Part shown: piece after piece, positions 27,458 through 34,745 of the stretch
Numbering within the stretch: position 1 is the first letter of the stretch
Layout of the letters: the number at the start of each line of letters is the position of its first letter
From: Usitatibacter rugosus
GTDB taxonomy: Bacteria; Pseudomonadota; Gammaproteobacteria; Burkholderiales; Usitatibacteraceae
Direction: 5' to 3'
Assembly: GCF_013003965.1 (NCBI RefSeq)
Contig: NZ_CP053069.1
Span: forward strand, 2,139,419 to 2,203,418
Length of the DNA stretch: 64,000 nt
The notes under the pieces: generated by a model
The model's input: the letters and a program-made list of their open reading frames with translations, nothing else
Told to the model about the DNA's origin: nothing
The model's database searches: none
Made by a program: the position numbers and the translations under genes

Positions 27458-27469
27458 GAAAACATTTAC
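27458..27469. promoter_or_regulatory. LacI-type operator immediately before the regulator gene
   Basis: GAAAACATTTAC differs by one base from O2 of the receptor gene and ends 2 nt before the regulator ATG. Suggests autoregulation. A further imperfect repeat (GGAAAC-ACG-GTTTTC) lies just upstream at 27442-27456. Confidence 0.55.
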
Positions 27470-27471
27470 TG

Positions 27472-28512
27472 ATGAAGAAGAAGCCCACGATCCGCGACGT
27501 CGCCGCCCGAGCCGGGGTGTCGATCGCCACCGTCTCCAAGTTCATCAACTCGACCCAGCGCTTCACCTCCGCGGTCGAGCGCAAGGTCCAGGCGGCGATC
27601 GACGAGCTCCAGTACCACTCGAACCCGCTCGCCCGCAGCATGATCACCGGCAAGACGGGCGCGGTCGGCGTCGTGATCCTCGACATCGGCAACCCGCACT
27701 TCACCAACGTCGTGAAGGGCGCGAACCGCGTGGCCCTGGAGCACGGCTACAACCTGCTGTTCGTGGACACGGACGAGAACCAGTCCCGCGAAGAGGAGCT
27801 GCTGGACGCGCTCTCTCGCCGCGTGGACGGCCTCATCGTCAGCACGCGCATGCCGGAGGAGCAGCTCGATCGCCTGCTGGCGTCGGGAAAGCCCGTCGTG
27901 CTCTCGGGCCGCGTCGCGCCGAAGGGCGTGCCCAGCATCGGGATCGATGCGCATGCGGCCGCGTACATGATCGGCGAGCTGCTGGTGAAGCAGGGCCATC
28001 GCAAGATCGCGTATCTCGGGTTCGCGCCGGCTCGACCGGATACGGAGCGCTATCGCGGCCTCTCCGAGAGCCTTGCCGAACATGGCCTGGAGGTCACGCG
28101 CTACGAGGTCGGCGGGCCTACCATCGTCGAAGGCGAGCGCATCTGCTCGGCGGTCCTCCTCAGCAAGGACAAGCCCGACGCGATCGTCTGCTACAACGAC
28201 ATGGTGGCCATCGGCTTCATGGGCGGGGCCAAGGCGCTCGGCGTTTCGATTCCCGAGGACATCTCGATCGTGGGCATCGACAACATTCCCTTCGGCCGCT
28301 TCACGAGCCCCGCGCTCACCACCGTGGACGTGCAAAGCGAGCGGCTGGGCGAGGAGGGGATGCGCCTGCTGCTGCGGCAGATCGCCGGCGACGCGCCGCC
28401 CGTCACCGGCCACGTGGCCATCGAGCCGCGGCTGGTGATGCGCGATTCCACGCGGATTCGTCCTCCAGCCGCCGTAGCGGCACCGGCGAAGGTCAAGGGC
28501 CGCGCCCGCTGA
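27472..28512 (+). CDS. LacI-family transcriptional regulator of the pectin/uronate locus
   Basis: A 346-residue repressor. The N-terminal helix-turn-helix TIRDVAARAGVSIATVSKFIN (residues ~6-26) and hinge region NPLARSMITGKTGAVGVV are followed by a periplasmic-binding-protein-like sensor domain ending in SIVGIDNIPFGRFTSPALTTV. It is divergently oriented from udh, and AAACGTTT-type operators occur at its own start, at udh and twice at the receptor gene, so it probably represses both arms and responds to a uronate or pathway intermediate. The start ATG 27472 is chosen because the DNA-binding domain begins a few residues later; an upstream in-frame start would add 27 unrelated residues. Confidence 0.93.
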   Translation: MKKKPTIRDVAARAGVSIATVSKFINSTQRFTSAVERKVQAAIDELQYHSNPLARSMITGKTGAVGVVILDIGNPHFTNVVKGANRVALEHGYNLLFVDTDENQSREEELLDALSRRVDGLIVSTRMPEEQLDRLLASGKPVVLSGRVAPKGVPSIGIDAHAAAYMIGELLVKQGHRKIAYLGFAPARPDTERYRGLSESLAEHGLEVTRYEVGGPTIVEGERICSAVLLSKDKPDAIVCYNDMVAIGFMGGAKALGVSIPEDISIVGIDNIPFGRFTSPALTTVDVQSERLGEEGMRLLLRQIAGDAPPVTGHVAIEPRLVMRDSTRIRPPAAVAAPAKVKGRAR

Positions 28513-28531
28513 ATCGATCTATCATGGCGAT

Positions 28532-29050
28532 GTGAAGATCATCGGCATCGCGGGTTTCAGCGGCAGCGGCAAGACCACGCTCATCGAGAAGGTGATTCCC
28601 CTGCTCGTCACGGGGGGATTGCGCGTCTCGCTCGTGAAGCACGCCCACCACGAATTCGACGTGGACCAGCCCGGCAAGGACTCGTGGCGCCATCGCCACG
28701 CGGGCTGCGCGGAGGTGCTGATTACTTCGTCGCGGCGCTGGGCCCTCATGCACGAGCTGCGTGGCGCGGCCGAACCTTCGCTCCAGGAACAGCTGAAGCA
28801 CCTCGCACCTTGCGACATCGTGATCGTCGAGGGCTTCAAGCACGCCGAGATGCCCAAGATCGAGGTGCATCGCAAGCTCGCCGGCGCTCCGCTGTTGTTC
28901 CCGGAGGATCCGGACATCGTCGCGATCGCGACCGATGAGCACCTTGCCACGGAGCTTCCCCAGATCGCGCTCGATGACGCGGAAGGTGTAGCGCGCTTCC
29001 TCGTTCGCCACCTGGGCCTCGACCGCGCACGCCTGGGCGTCGTCCGCTAG
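28532..29050 (+). CDS. mobB: Molybdopterin-guanine dinucleotide biosynthesis protein MobB
   Basis: A 172-residue P-loop GTP-binding protein: GFSGSGKTTLIEKVIPLL (Walker A), VSLVKHAHHEFDVDQPGKDSWRHRHAG with the MobB-specific His/Asp stretch (residues ~33-58), and DIVIVEGFKHAEMPKIEVHR. It assists MobA in attaching GMP to molybdopterin. It starts with GTG at 28532; the overlapping ATG is out of frame. It is the first of three molybdenum-cofactor genes lying next to soxC, which itself needs a molybdenum cofactor. Confidence 0.93.
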   Translation: MKIIGIAGFSGSGKTTLIEKVIPLLVTGGLRVSLVKHAHHEFDVDQPGKDSWRHRHAGCAEVLITSSRRWALMHELRGAAEPSLQEQLKHLAPCDIVIVEGFKHAEMPKIEVHRKLAGAPLLFPEDPDIVAIATDEHLATELPQIALDDAEGVARFLVRHLGLDRARLGVVR

Positions 29051-29054
29051 CTCC

Positions 29055-29309
29055 ATGGTCACGCTGCTGTATTTCGCGAGCCTGCGGGAGAGCCTTTCGT
29101 GCGCCCGCGAGCAGGTGCCGCTTTCCTCCGCGTCTTCGACGGTCTCGAACTTGATCGAGCAGCTGCGTTCGCGCGGCGACCGCTGGTCCGAGGCGTTCGC
29201 GCCGGGCCGCAACTTCCGCGTCGCAGTGAACCAGCAGATGGCGGATGCCGCCACACCGGTGAAGCCCGGCGACGAGGTCGCGTTCTTCCCGCCGGTCACG
29301 GGCGGCTAG
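29055..29309 (+). CDS. moaD: Molybdopterin synthase small subunit MoaD
   Basis: 84 residues with the ubiquitin-like fold: VTLLYFASLRE at the start, VNQQMADAATPVKPGDEVAFFPPVTGG at the end (the key part is the last eight residues). The C-terminal Gly-Gly is the site that carries the thiocarboxylate sulfur. It lies between mobB (4 nt gap) and moaE (2 nt gap). Confidence 0.94.
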   Translation: MVTLLYFASLRESLSCAREQVPLSSASSTVSNLIEQLRSRGDRWSEAFAPGRNFRVAVNQQMADAATPVKPGDEVAFFPPVTGG

Positions 29310-29311
29310 CG

Positions 29312-29767
29312 ATGCCGATCGTCCGTGTCCAGGAAGCGGATTTCGACGTCGGCCGCGAGCTCGAGGTCCTCACCGGCGGTCGCACCGATGTAGGCGCGCT
29401 CGCGAGCTTCGTGGGCCTGGTGCGCGGCGCCAACGATGGGCGCGGCGTGAGCTCCATGACCCTCGAGCACTACCCCGGCATGACGGAGAAGGCGCTGGAC
29501 GACATCTGCCGCGAGGCGGCGTCGCGTTGGAACGTGCTGGAGACATTGGTGATCCACCGCGTGGGCCCGCTCAAGCCGGGCGACCGCATCGTGCTGGTGG
29601 GTGTCACAAGCGCGCACCGCGGCGAGTCTTTCGCGGCATGCGAGTTCATCATGGATTTCCTCAAGACCCGCGCGCCGTTCTGGAAGAAGGAATCGACGCC
29701 CGAAGGCGAGCGCTGGGTGGACGCGCGGGCCAGCGACGACGTGGCCGCGAACCGCTGGAAGGGCTAG
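29312..29767 (+). CDS. moaE: Molybdopterin synthase catalytic subunit MoaE
   Basis: A 151-residue protein with MoaE motifs: GALASFVGLVRGANDGRGV, LEHYPGMTEKALDDI, HRVGPLKPGDRIVLVGV, SAHRGESFAACEFIMDFLK, and KKESTPEGERWVDAR with the active-site lysines. With MoaD it converts cyclic pyranopterin phosphate to molybdopterin. The stop overlaps the tail of the convergent ArsR gene by 4 nt. The start ATG is 2 nt after the moaD stop. Confidence 0.95.
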   Translation: MPIVRVQEADFDVGRELEVLTGGRTDVGALASFVGLVRGANDGRGVSSMTLEHYPGMTEKALDDICREAASRWNVLETLVIHRVGPLKPGDRIVLVGVTSAHRGESFAACEFIMDFLKTRAPFWKKESTPEGERWVDARASDDVAANRWKG

Positions 29768-30111
29768 CGGCTGCAGAAGATCTCGCGCGTGAGCGAGATC
29801 ATCTTGAGGATGCGGGGATCCTCGATCCGGTAGAAGACCTTGTTGGCTTCCTTGCGCGACAACAGGATGCTCTGGTCGCGAAGCACCGCCAGGTGCTGGG
29901 AGATGTTGCTCTGCGAGGTGCCCACGGCATCCACGATCTCCAGCACCGAGAGCTCCTGGTTGCCGACGAGGCAAAGGATCTTCAGGCGCAGCGGGTGCGC
30001 CATGGCCTGCATCGCGGCGCTCGCCTGCTCGATGTTCTCGCTCTTGCCGATGAGCTCGAAGATGTCCGTGGACACGGTCGCGGTGGCGGGGGTTTTGCGG
30101 GTGGCAGGCAT
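29764..30111 (-). CDS. ArsR-family regulator with paired cysteines, probable persulfide sensor of the sox cluster
   Basis: A 115-residue winged-helix regulator (AHPLRLKILCLVG, ELSVLEIVDAVGTSQSNISQHL as recognition helix, DQSILLSRKEANKVFYRIED). Cys47 and Cys113 are 66 residues apart, the same spacing as Cys41/Cys107 of SqrR/BigR-type sensors, where sulfane sulfur forms a tetrasulfide bridge and releases DNA. It is divergent from soxC, and an inverted repeat TCAAT-N6-ATTGA lies in the shared promoter. Inferred role: derepression of sox genes by sulfide or thiosulfate-derived persulfide. Metal-sensing ArsR motifs (ELCVCDL, His/Asp alpha5 site) are absent. Confidence 0.88.
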   Translation of the reverse strand: MPATRKTPATATVSTDIFELIGKSENIEQASAAMQAMAHPLRLKILCLVGNQELSVLEIVDAVGTSQSNISQHLAVLRDQSILLSRKEANKVFYRIEDPRILKMISLTREIFCSR

Positions 30112-30160
30112 GGGCGCGAATCGTATCGGATCGCAAGGCTCGACGCCATATTAGCGCTCT

Positions 30161-30176
30161 TCAATATTAGGATTGA
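30161..30176. promoter_or_regulatory. Inverted repeat TCAAT-N6-ATTGA, likely ArsR operator
   Basis: TCAAT (30161-30165), ATTAGG, ATTGA (30172-30176). It sits in an AT-rich pocket between the divergent arsR and soxC genes and is the only such palindrome there. The symmetry and size fit an ArsR/SmtB dimer site. Confidence 0.55.
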
Positions 30177-30209
30177 CTAATGGACCGGCCGCGCCGTAGA
30201 GTCGTCCGG

Positions 30210-31553
30210 ATGCCCACCGACGCAAAGCCCGGCCGCGTCCAGCGCGCGCCCGAAGGCTTCCTCACGCAGCAGCAGATCGCCGCCGTTCAATCGGGCCGGC
30301 GCGACTTCCTGCGCGGTGCTTTCGTGGCCGCGAGTGCCGCCGTCGCGGGCACCGCGATCGCGCAGCCCCTTCGCGGATCCGACTTCAAGGGCGAGTCCGA
30401 GATCCTCGAGCTGCCGGAACACACCAAGGGCCTGGGCCAGCCCGTGGCCGCGCGCGGCTACGGTTCGCCGTCGCAATTCGAGCAGAACCTCCAGCGCCGC
30501 GAGAGCCCCGGGCTCACGCGTGTCTCGGCGGCGTCCGTCTCGTTCGCGCCGCTGCAGGCCCTCTTCGGGATCATCACGCCGAACGGGCTGCACTTCGAGC
30601 GCCATCACCAGGGCTGGTGGGACATCGATCCCAGCAAGCATCGCCTCATGGTGATGGGCATGGTGAAGCAGCCGAAGGTCTACACGATGGACGACCTCAT
30701 GCGCCTGCCGTCGGTCTCGCGCATGCACTTCATCGAGTGCGGGGCCAACACCGGCATGGAGTGGGGCAACGTCGCGGTGCCGACGGTGCAGTACACGCAC
30801 GGCATGCTCTCGTGCTGCGAATACACCGGTGTGCTGCTTTCCACGCTGTTGGACGACTGCGGCTTCGACCGGAAGAACGGCAAGTTCATCCTCGCGGAAG
30901 GCGCGGACGGCTCGAGCATGACGCGCACGATCTCCATGGACCGAGCGCTGGACGATGTGATGGTCGCCTGGGCGATGAACGGCGAGATGCTGCGCCCCGA
31001 GAACGGCTATCCCATCCGCCTCGTGGCCCCGGGCCTCCAGGGCGTGTCGTGGGTGAAGTGGCTTCGGCGCATCGAAGTCGGCGACCAGCCCTGGGCCACC
31101 AAGGACGAGACGCTGCACTACGTGGACCTCATGCCCGACGGCGTGCATCGCCAGTACAGCTCGATCCAGGAGTGCAAGAGCGTGATCACCACGCCCTCGG
31201 GCGGGCAGACGATCCTCGACAAGGGCTTCCACAACGTGACCGGCCTCGCGTGGTCGGGACGCGGACGCATCAAGCGCGTGGACGTGTCGTTCGACGGTGG
31301 CCGCAACTGGCGCACGGCGCGGCTCGAGAATCCCGAGATGCCGAAGTGCCTGCGCCGCTTCAACATCGACTGGGTGTGGAACGGTGCGCCCGCGATCCTG
31401 CAGTCGCGCGCCATCGACGAGACCGGCTACGTTCAGCCCAAGATCAACCAGCTCCGGGCCGTGCGCGGATCGCGATCGATTTATCACAACAACGCGATCC
31501 AGTCGTGGAAGGTGGCGGAGACGGGGGAAGTGTCGAATGTCCAGGTTTACTGA
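30210..31553 (+). CDS. soxC: Sulfite/sulfane dehydrogenase molybdenum subunit SoxC
   Basis: A 447-residue Tat-exported molybdoenzyme. Twin-arginine motif RRDFLRG (30-36) and a hydrophobic stretch end near AIAQP. The sulfite-oxidase fold has the Mo-coordinating Cys177 in HFIECGANTGMEW, and the dimerisation domain follows (RVDVSFDGGRNWRTA, IDWVWNG). SoxCD oxidises the sulfane sulfur bound to SoxY. Two in-frame ATGs exist (30180 and 30210); 30210 is preferred because the operator ends at 30176, leaving no room for a leader before the first. It overlaps soxD by 17 nt. Moco genes lie immediately upstream. Confidence 0.94.
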   Translation: MPTDAKPGRVQRAPEGFLTQQQIAAVQSGRRDFLRGAFVAASAAVAGTAIAQPLRGSDFKGESEILELPEHTKGLGQPVAARGYGSPSQFEQNLQRRESPGLTRVSAASVSFAPLQALFGIITPNGLHFERHHQGWWDIDPSKHRLMVMGMVKQPKVYTMDDLMRLPSVSRMHFIECGANTGMEWGNVAVPTVQYTHGMLSCCEYTGVLLSTLLDDCGFDRKNGKFILAEGADGSSMTRTISMDRALDDVMVAWAMNGEMLRPENGYPIRLVAPGLQGVSWVKWLRRIEVGDQPWATKDETLHYVDLMPDGVHRQYSSIQECKSVITTPSGGQTILDKGFHNVTGLAWSGRGRIKRVDVSFDGGRNWRTARLENPEMPKCLRRFNIDWVWNGAPAILQSRAIDETGYVQPKINQLRAVRGSRSIYHNNAIQSWKVAETGEVSNVQVY

Positions 31554-32586
31554 GCGCTGGATTCCCGCCTTCGCGGGAATGACGGCAACGCTGGCGCTCC
31601 TGGCCTGGGTCCCCGCCTACGCGGGGATGACGACTGCCGGGCAGTATCCCGGCATCGGCCGCACCGCGACGCCCGCCGAGATTGCCGCGTGGGATATCGA
31701 CGTGCGTCCCGACTTCAAGGGCCTGCCGCCGGGATCGGGCAGCGTGGCGAAGGGCCAGGAGGTCTGGGAAGCGAAGTGCGCCTCGTGCCATGGCACGTTC
31801 GGCGAGTCCAACGAGGTCTTCCAGCCCATCGTGGGTGGCACCACGGCCGCGGACATCAAAGCGGGCCGCGTGAAGTCGCTGGTCACGGGCGGCGAAGCGC
31901 GCACCACGCTGATGAAGCTCTCGACGATCTCCACGCTCTGGGACTACATCAACCGCGCCATGCCGTGGACGGCGCCGAAATCCCTCACGACGGAAGAGGT
32001 CTATGCGGTCGTCGCGTACATCCTCAACCTGGGCGACATCGTGCCGGCGGACTTCGTCCTTTCGGACAAGAACATCGCAGATGTGCAGCAGAAGCTTCCG
32101 AACCGCAACGGCGTGAGCCGCGCGCATGGCCTGTGGGACCTCAAGGCCACGCCGGACGTGAAGAACACCGCGTGCATGTCCAGGTGCGAGACCGACGTGA
32201 CGCTGGCCTCGGCCCTGCCGGAATACGCCCGCGATTCGCACGGCGATCTCGCAGCGCAGCAACGCGCCATCGGCCCGGGACGTGGCGAGCCGCCGGCGAA
32301 CGGCACGCCGAAGGTCGCCGCGGCCGCCCTCTCGCCGGCAGCCGCCCTCGCGAAGGAACGCGCCTGCGTGGCCTGCCACGGGATCGACAAGCGCATCGTG
32401 GGACCTGCTTTCAACGAGATCGCGGCCAAATACCGCGGCGATTCGGGTGCCGAAGCGAAGCTGGTGGAGAAGGTGAAGCAGGGCGGTAGCGGCAATTGGG
32501 GCTCGATTCCCATGCCGGCGAACCCGGATCTCGCCGAAACCGACGTTCGTACGCTCGTGAAATGGATATTGGCGGGGAGTAAATAG
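31537..32586 (+). CDS. soxD: Sulfane dehydrogenase diheme cytochrome c subunit SoxD, with repeat-derived signal peptide
   Basis: A 349-residue c-type cytochrome with two haem sites, CASCH (81-85) and CVACH (277-281), and the SoxD segment TACMSRCETDVTL between them. It accepts electrons from SoxC. The N-terminus is odd: residues 8-16 (WIPAFAGMT) and 24-32 (WVPAYAGMT) are translations of two copies of a palindromic intergenic repeat, and together with the intervening TATLALLA they make up the signal peptide, with likely cleavage after AYA29. Translation may start at Met1 (31537, inside soxC) or at Met15. No other signal peptide is available. Confidence 0.93.
   Translation: MSRFTERWIPAFAGMTATLALLAWVPAYAGMTTAGQYPGIGRTATPAEIAAWDIDVRPDFKGLPPGSGSVAKGQEVWEAKCASCHGTFGESNEVFQPIVGGTTAADIKAGRVKSLVTGGEARTTLMKLSTISTLWDYINRAMPWTAPKSLTTEEVYAVVAYILNLGDIVPADFVLSDKNIADVQQKLPNRNGVSRAHGLWDLKATPDVKNTACMSRCETDVTLASALPEYARDSHGDLAAQQRAIGPGRGEPPANGTPKVAAAALSPAAALAKERACVACHGIDKRIVGPAFNEIAAKYRGDSGAEAKLVEKVKQGGSGNWGSIPMPANPDLAETDVRTLVKWILAGSK
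31561..31580. repeat. REP-like palindrome copy A in the soxD signal-peptide region
   Basis: ATTCCCGC-CTTC-GCGGGAAT, an 8-bp stem with a 4-nt loop, embedded in the wider TGG...GACGG context that translates as WIPAFAGMT. This sequence type is a common dispersed intergenic element in proteobacteria. Confidence 0.75.
31610..31627. repeat. REP-like palindrome copy B in the soxD signal-peptide region
   Basis: TCCCCGC-CTAC-GCGGGGA, centred exactly 48 nt (16 codons) after copy A, in the same orientation and frame, translating as WVPAYAGMT. It is diverged from copy A but keeps the stem by compensatory changes. Confidence 0.7.
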
Positions 32587-32602
32587 CCCCCCCGGGCTGT
32601 TC

Positions 32603-32608
32603 TATAAT
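32603..32608 (+). promoter_or_regulatory. Consensus -10 box before soxY
   Basis: TATAAT in the 64-nt soxD-soxY gap, 43 nt before the soxY ATG. No convincing -35 box is visible, so it may be an activator-dependent internal promoter or chance. The gap is the largest within the soxC-soxB run. Confidence 0.3.
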
Positions 32609-32650
32609 TTCAGGGTTGTTTCCCAGAAAAACGCTCAAGGAGCAGGAACC

Positions 32651-33127
32651 ATGAATACGGGTCGCAGGACGATCCTCCAGCGTTCGGGTGGTCTGGCCGT
32701 GATGGGCCTCGCGGTATCCGCGGGCCTCTTCAAGCCGGGCAGTGCCTGGGCGCAGGGGAGCTGGAACAAGGCCGCCTTCGAGACCAAGTCGGTCAACGAC
32801 ACGGTGAAGGCCCTGGGCGGTGCCGCTGCCGCCACGGAGAGCAAGGACATCGTGATCACGTCCCCGGACATCGCCGAGAACGGCGCCGTGGTGCCGTTCA
32901 CGATCACCAGCAAGATCCCCAAGACCGAATCGATCGCGCTGCTGGTGGAGAAGAACCCCAACACGCTCGCGGCCACGTTCAACATCCCCGAAGGCACCGA
33001 GCCCGGCGTGCAGACGCGCGTGAAGATGGGCCAGACCTCGAACGTCATCGCGCTCGTGAAGGCGGACGGGAAGTTCTACTACGTGGGCAAGGAAGTGAAA
33101 GTGACACTCGGCGGCTGCGGCGGCTAA
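32651..33127 (+). CDS. soxY: Thiosulfate-oxidation carrier protein SoxY
   Basis: 158 residues with an N-terminal twin-arginine export signal (GRRTILQRSG then a hydrophobic run to SAWAQ) and an immunoglobulin-like domain. The C-terminus GGCGG carries Cys156 on the mobile arm where sulfur intermediates are bound. SoxYZ shuttles the sulfur atom between SoxAX, SoxB and SoxCD. CAAGGAGCAGG precedes the ATG. SoxZ follows after 10 nt. Confidence 0.96.
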   Translation: MNTGRRTILQRSGGLAVMGLAVSAGLFKPGSAWAQGSWNKAAFETKSVNDTVKALGGAAAATESKDIVITSPDIAENGAVVPFTITSKIPKTESIALLVEKNPNTLAATFNIPEGTEPGVQTRVKMGQTSNVIALVKADGKFYYVGKEVKVTLGGCGG

Positions 33128-33137
33128 AGGAGAAACC

Positions 33138-33449
33138 ATGGCAGACCCGATGAAGATCCGAGCCGCGATGGCCGGCGACAAAGTCGAAGTGAAGGTCCTG
33201 ATGAGCCACGAGATGGAAACCGGCCAGCGCAAGGACTCCAAGGGCGCGACCATCCCGGCCTGGTTCATCCAGAACGTGACGGCCACCTGGAATGGCAAGA
33301 CCGTGCTCTCGGCCGAGTGGGGCCCGGCGGTCGCGAAGAACCCGTTCCTGTCGTTCAAGTTCGCCGGCGGCAAGCCGGGGGACAAGGTCACCGTGACCTG
33401 GACCGACAACAAGGGCGACAAGCGCACCGACGAAGCCACGATCACCTGA
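33138..33449 (+). CDS. soxZ: Thiosulfate-oxidation carrier partner SoxZ
   Basis: A 103-residue beta-sandwich protein: KIRAAMAGDKVEVKVLMSHEMETG at the start (key residues His27, Glu28, Met29, Thr31), PAWFIQNVTATWNGKTVLSAEWG in the middle and a final VTVTWTDNKGDKRTDEATIT. It lacks a signal peptide and is co-exported with SoxY. AAGGAG lies 7 nt before the ATG. Confidence 0.95.
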   Translation: MADPMKIRAAMAGDKVEVKVLMSHEMETGQRKDSKGATIPAWFIQNVTATWNGKTVLSAEWGPAVAKNPFLSFKFAGGKPGDKVTVTWTDNKGDKRTDEATIT

Positions 33450-33462
33450 GCCCGGAGGGCCC

Positions 33463-33897
33463 ATGCGCACCTGGAAATTGCCACTGCTCGCCGCATTGCT
33501 CGCGTTCGCCTCGCTGTTCGCAGGGGCGGCGCCCGGCGATCCGGTGAAGGTCGTCTATCACATGAACGAAGGCGTGGACAAAGCGCCGCAGATGCTGCGC
33601 AACATCCGCAACCACCTCACCGCGGACCCGAAGGCCAAGATCGTCGTGGTGTCGCATGCCGCGGGCATCAACTTCCTGCTGAAGGACGCCAAGGACGCGA
33701 ACGGCAACCCGTTCGAGGTCGCGGTGCAGGACCTCGTGTCGAAGGGCGTCGTGTTCGACGTCTGCGCGTTCACGCTGCAGTCGCGCAACCTCGACCCGAA
33801 GACCGCCGTGATCGAAGAAGCGAAGCTCGTCCCCTCCGGGGTAGCCGAGGTAGCCCGCCTGCAGGCGCAGGAAGGATTCGTCTACCTCAAGCCGTAG
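33463..33897 (+). CDS. Periplasmic DsrE-family protein in the sox operon
   Basis: 144 residues: a signal peptide (LPLLAALLAFASLFAGAA) and a DsrE/DsrF-like fold (VKVVYHMNEGVDKAPQMLRN, KIVVVSHAAGINFLL, VFDVCAFTLQSRNLD). A cysteine lies at the position used for persulfide transfer in several family members (VFDVCAFTL). Exported DsrE-like proteins occur in some sox clusters and may carry or trap sulfane sulfur in the periplasm. Placement between soxZ and soxA, with gaps under 30 nt, supports a role in thiosulfate oxidation; the exact step is unknown. Confidence 0.85.
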   Translation: MRTWKLPLLAALLAFASLFAGAAPGDPVKVVYHMNEGVDKAPQMLRNIRNHLTADPKAKIVVVSHAAGINFLLKDAKDANGNPFEVAVQDLVSKGVVFDVCAFTLQSRNLDPKTAVIEEAKLVPSGVAEVARLQAQEGFVYLKP

Positions 33898-33926
33898 TTC
33901 CAAACCCATAACTCGAAGGAGGCGTC

Positions 33927-34730
33927 ATGGCCCGCAGATCCGGCCTGATGGCAGTGCTGTTCACGCTTGCGCTCGGCGCACAGGCGCAGGACAAGTCGGT
34001 GATCGAGGAGATCGAGAAGTACCGCGCGGCGCTGGGCGACGGCAACCCCGCCGAGCTCTGGGAAGCGCGCGGCGAGGATCTCTGGAAGCAGCCGCGCGGG
34101 CCGAAGAAGGCCTCGTTCGAGAAATGCGACATCGGCCTCGGGCCCGGCGTCGTGAAGGGCGCCTACACGGTGCTCCCCAAGTACTTCGCCGATACGGACA
34201 AGGTGGAAGACCTCGAGTCGCGCCTCGTCACGTGCATGGTCACGCTGCAGGGCTTCACGCCCGCGGAAGCGAAGAAGACCGTCTTCGGCGGCCCGGGCGT
34301 CCGCTCGGACCTCGAAGCGCTCGTTGCCTACGTCACCGGTTCCTCGCGCGGCATCAAGATGAACGTCGCCGCGACGCATCCGAAGGAGATCGAGGCGTAC
34401 GAAATCGGCAAGCGCATCTTCTACCACCGCGGCGGCCCGCACGATTTCGCGTGCTCGACTTGCCATGGCGACGACAACCTGCGCATCCGACTGCAGGATC
34501 TTCCGAACCTCTCGAAGCTCGCAGACGCGCAGAAGGCGTACACGTCGTGGCCCGCCTACCGCGTCTCGCAGGGTGAAGTGCGCACATTCCAGTGGCGTCT
34601 CTACGACTGCTTCCGCCAGCAGCGCTTCCCGGAGCTGGAGTACACCTCCCCGGCCTCGATCGCGCTCACGATGTTCCTGGCGAAGAACGCCAACGGCGGC
34701 GTGTACAACGCCCCGTCCATCAAGCGCTAG
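33927..34730 (+). CDS. soxA: Thiosulfate-oxidising cytochrome c subunit SoxA
   Basis: A 267-residue periplasmic protein with signal peptide (LMAVLFTLALGAQA). One haem site, CSTCH (176-180), is present. The N-terminal ancestral haem site is lost, with Cys67 and Cys103 left as a likely disulfide, so this is the monohaem type. Cys228 in RLYDCFRQQRFPE is the haem-ligand/active-site cysteine where thiosulfate is joined to SoxY. It works as a heterodimer with SoxX. GAAGGAGG precedes the ATG. Confidence 0.96.
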   Translation: MARRSGLMAVLFTLALGAQAQDKSVIEEIEKYRAALGDGNPAELWEARGEDLWKQPRGPKKASFEKCDIGLGPGVVKGAYTVLPKYFADTDKVEDLESRLVTCMVTLQGFTPAEAKKTVFGGPGVRSDLEALVAYVTGSSRGIKMNVAATHPKEIEAYEIGKRIFYHRGGPHDFACSTCHGDDNLRIRLQDLPNLSKLADAQKAYTSWPAYRVSQGEVRTFQWRLYDCFRQQRFPELEYTSPASIALTMFLAKNANGGVYNAPSIKR

Positions 34731-34745
34731 GCCCCGGGAGACGAC

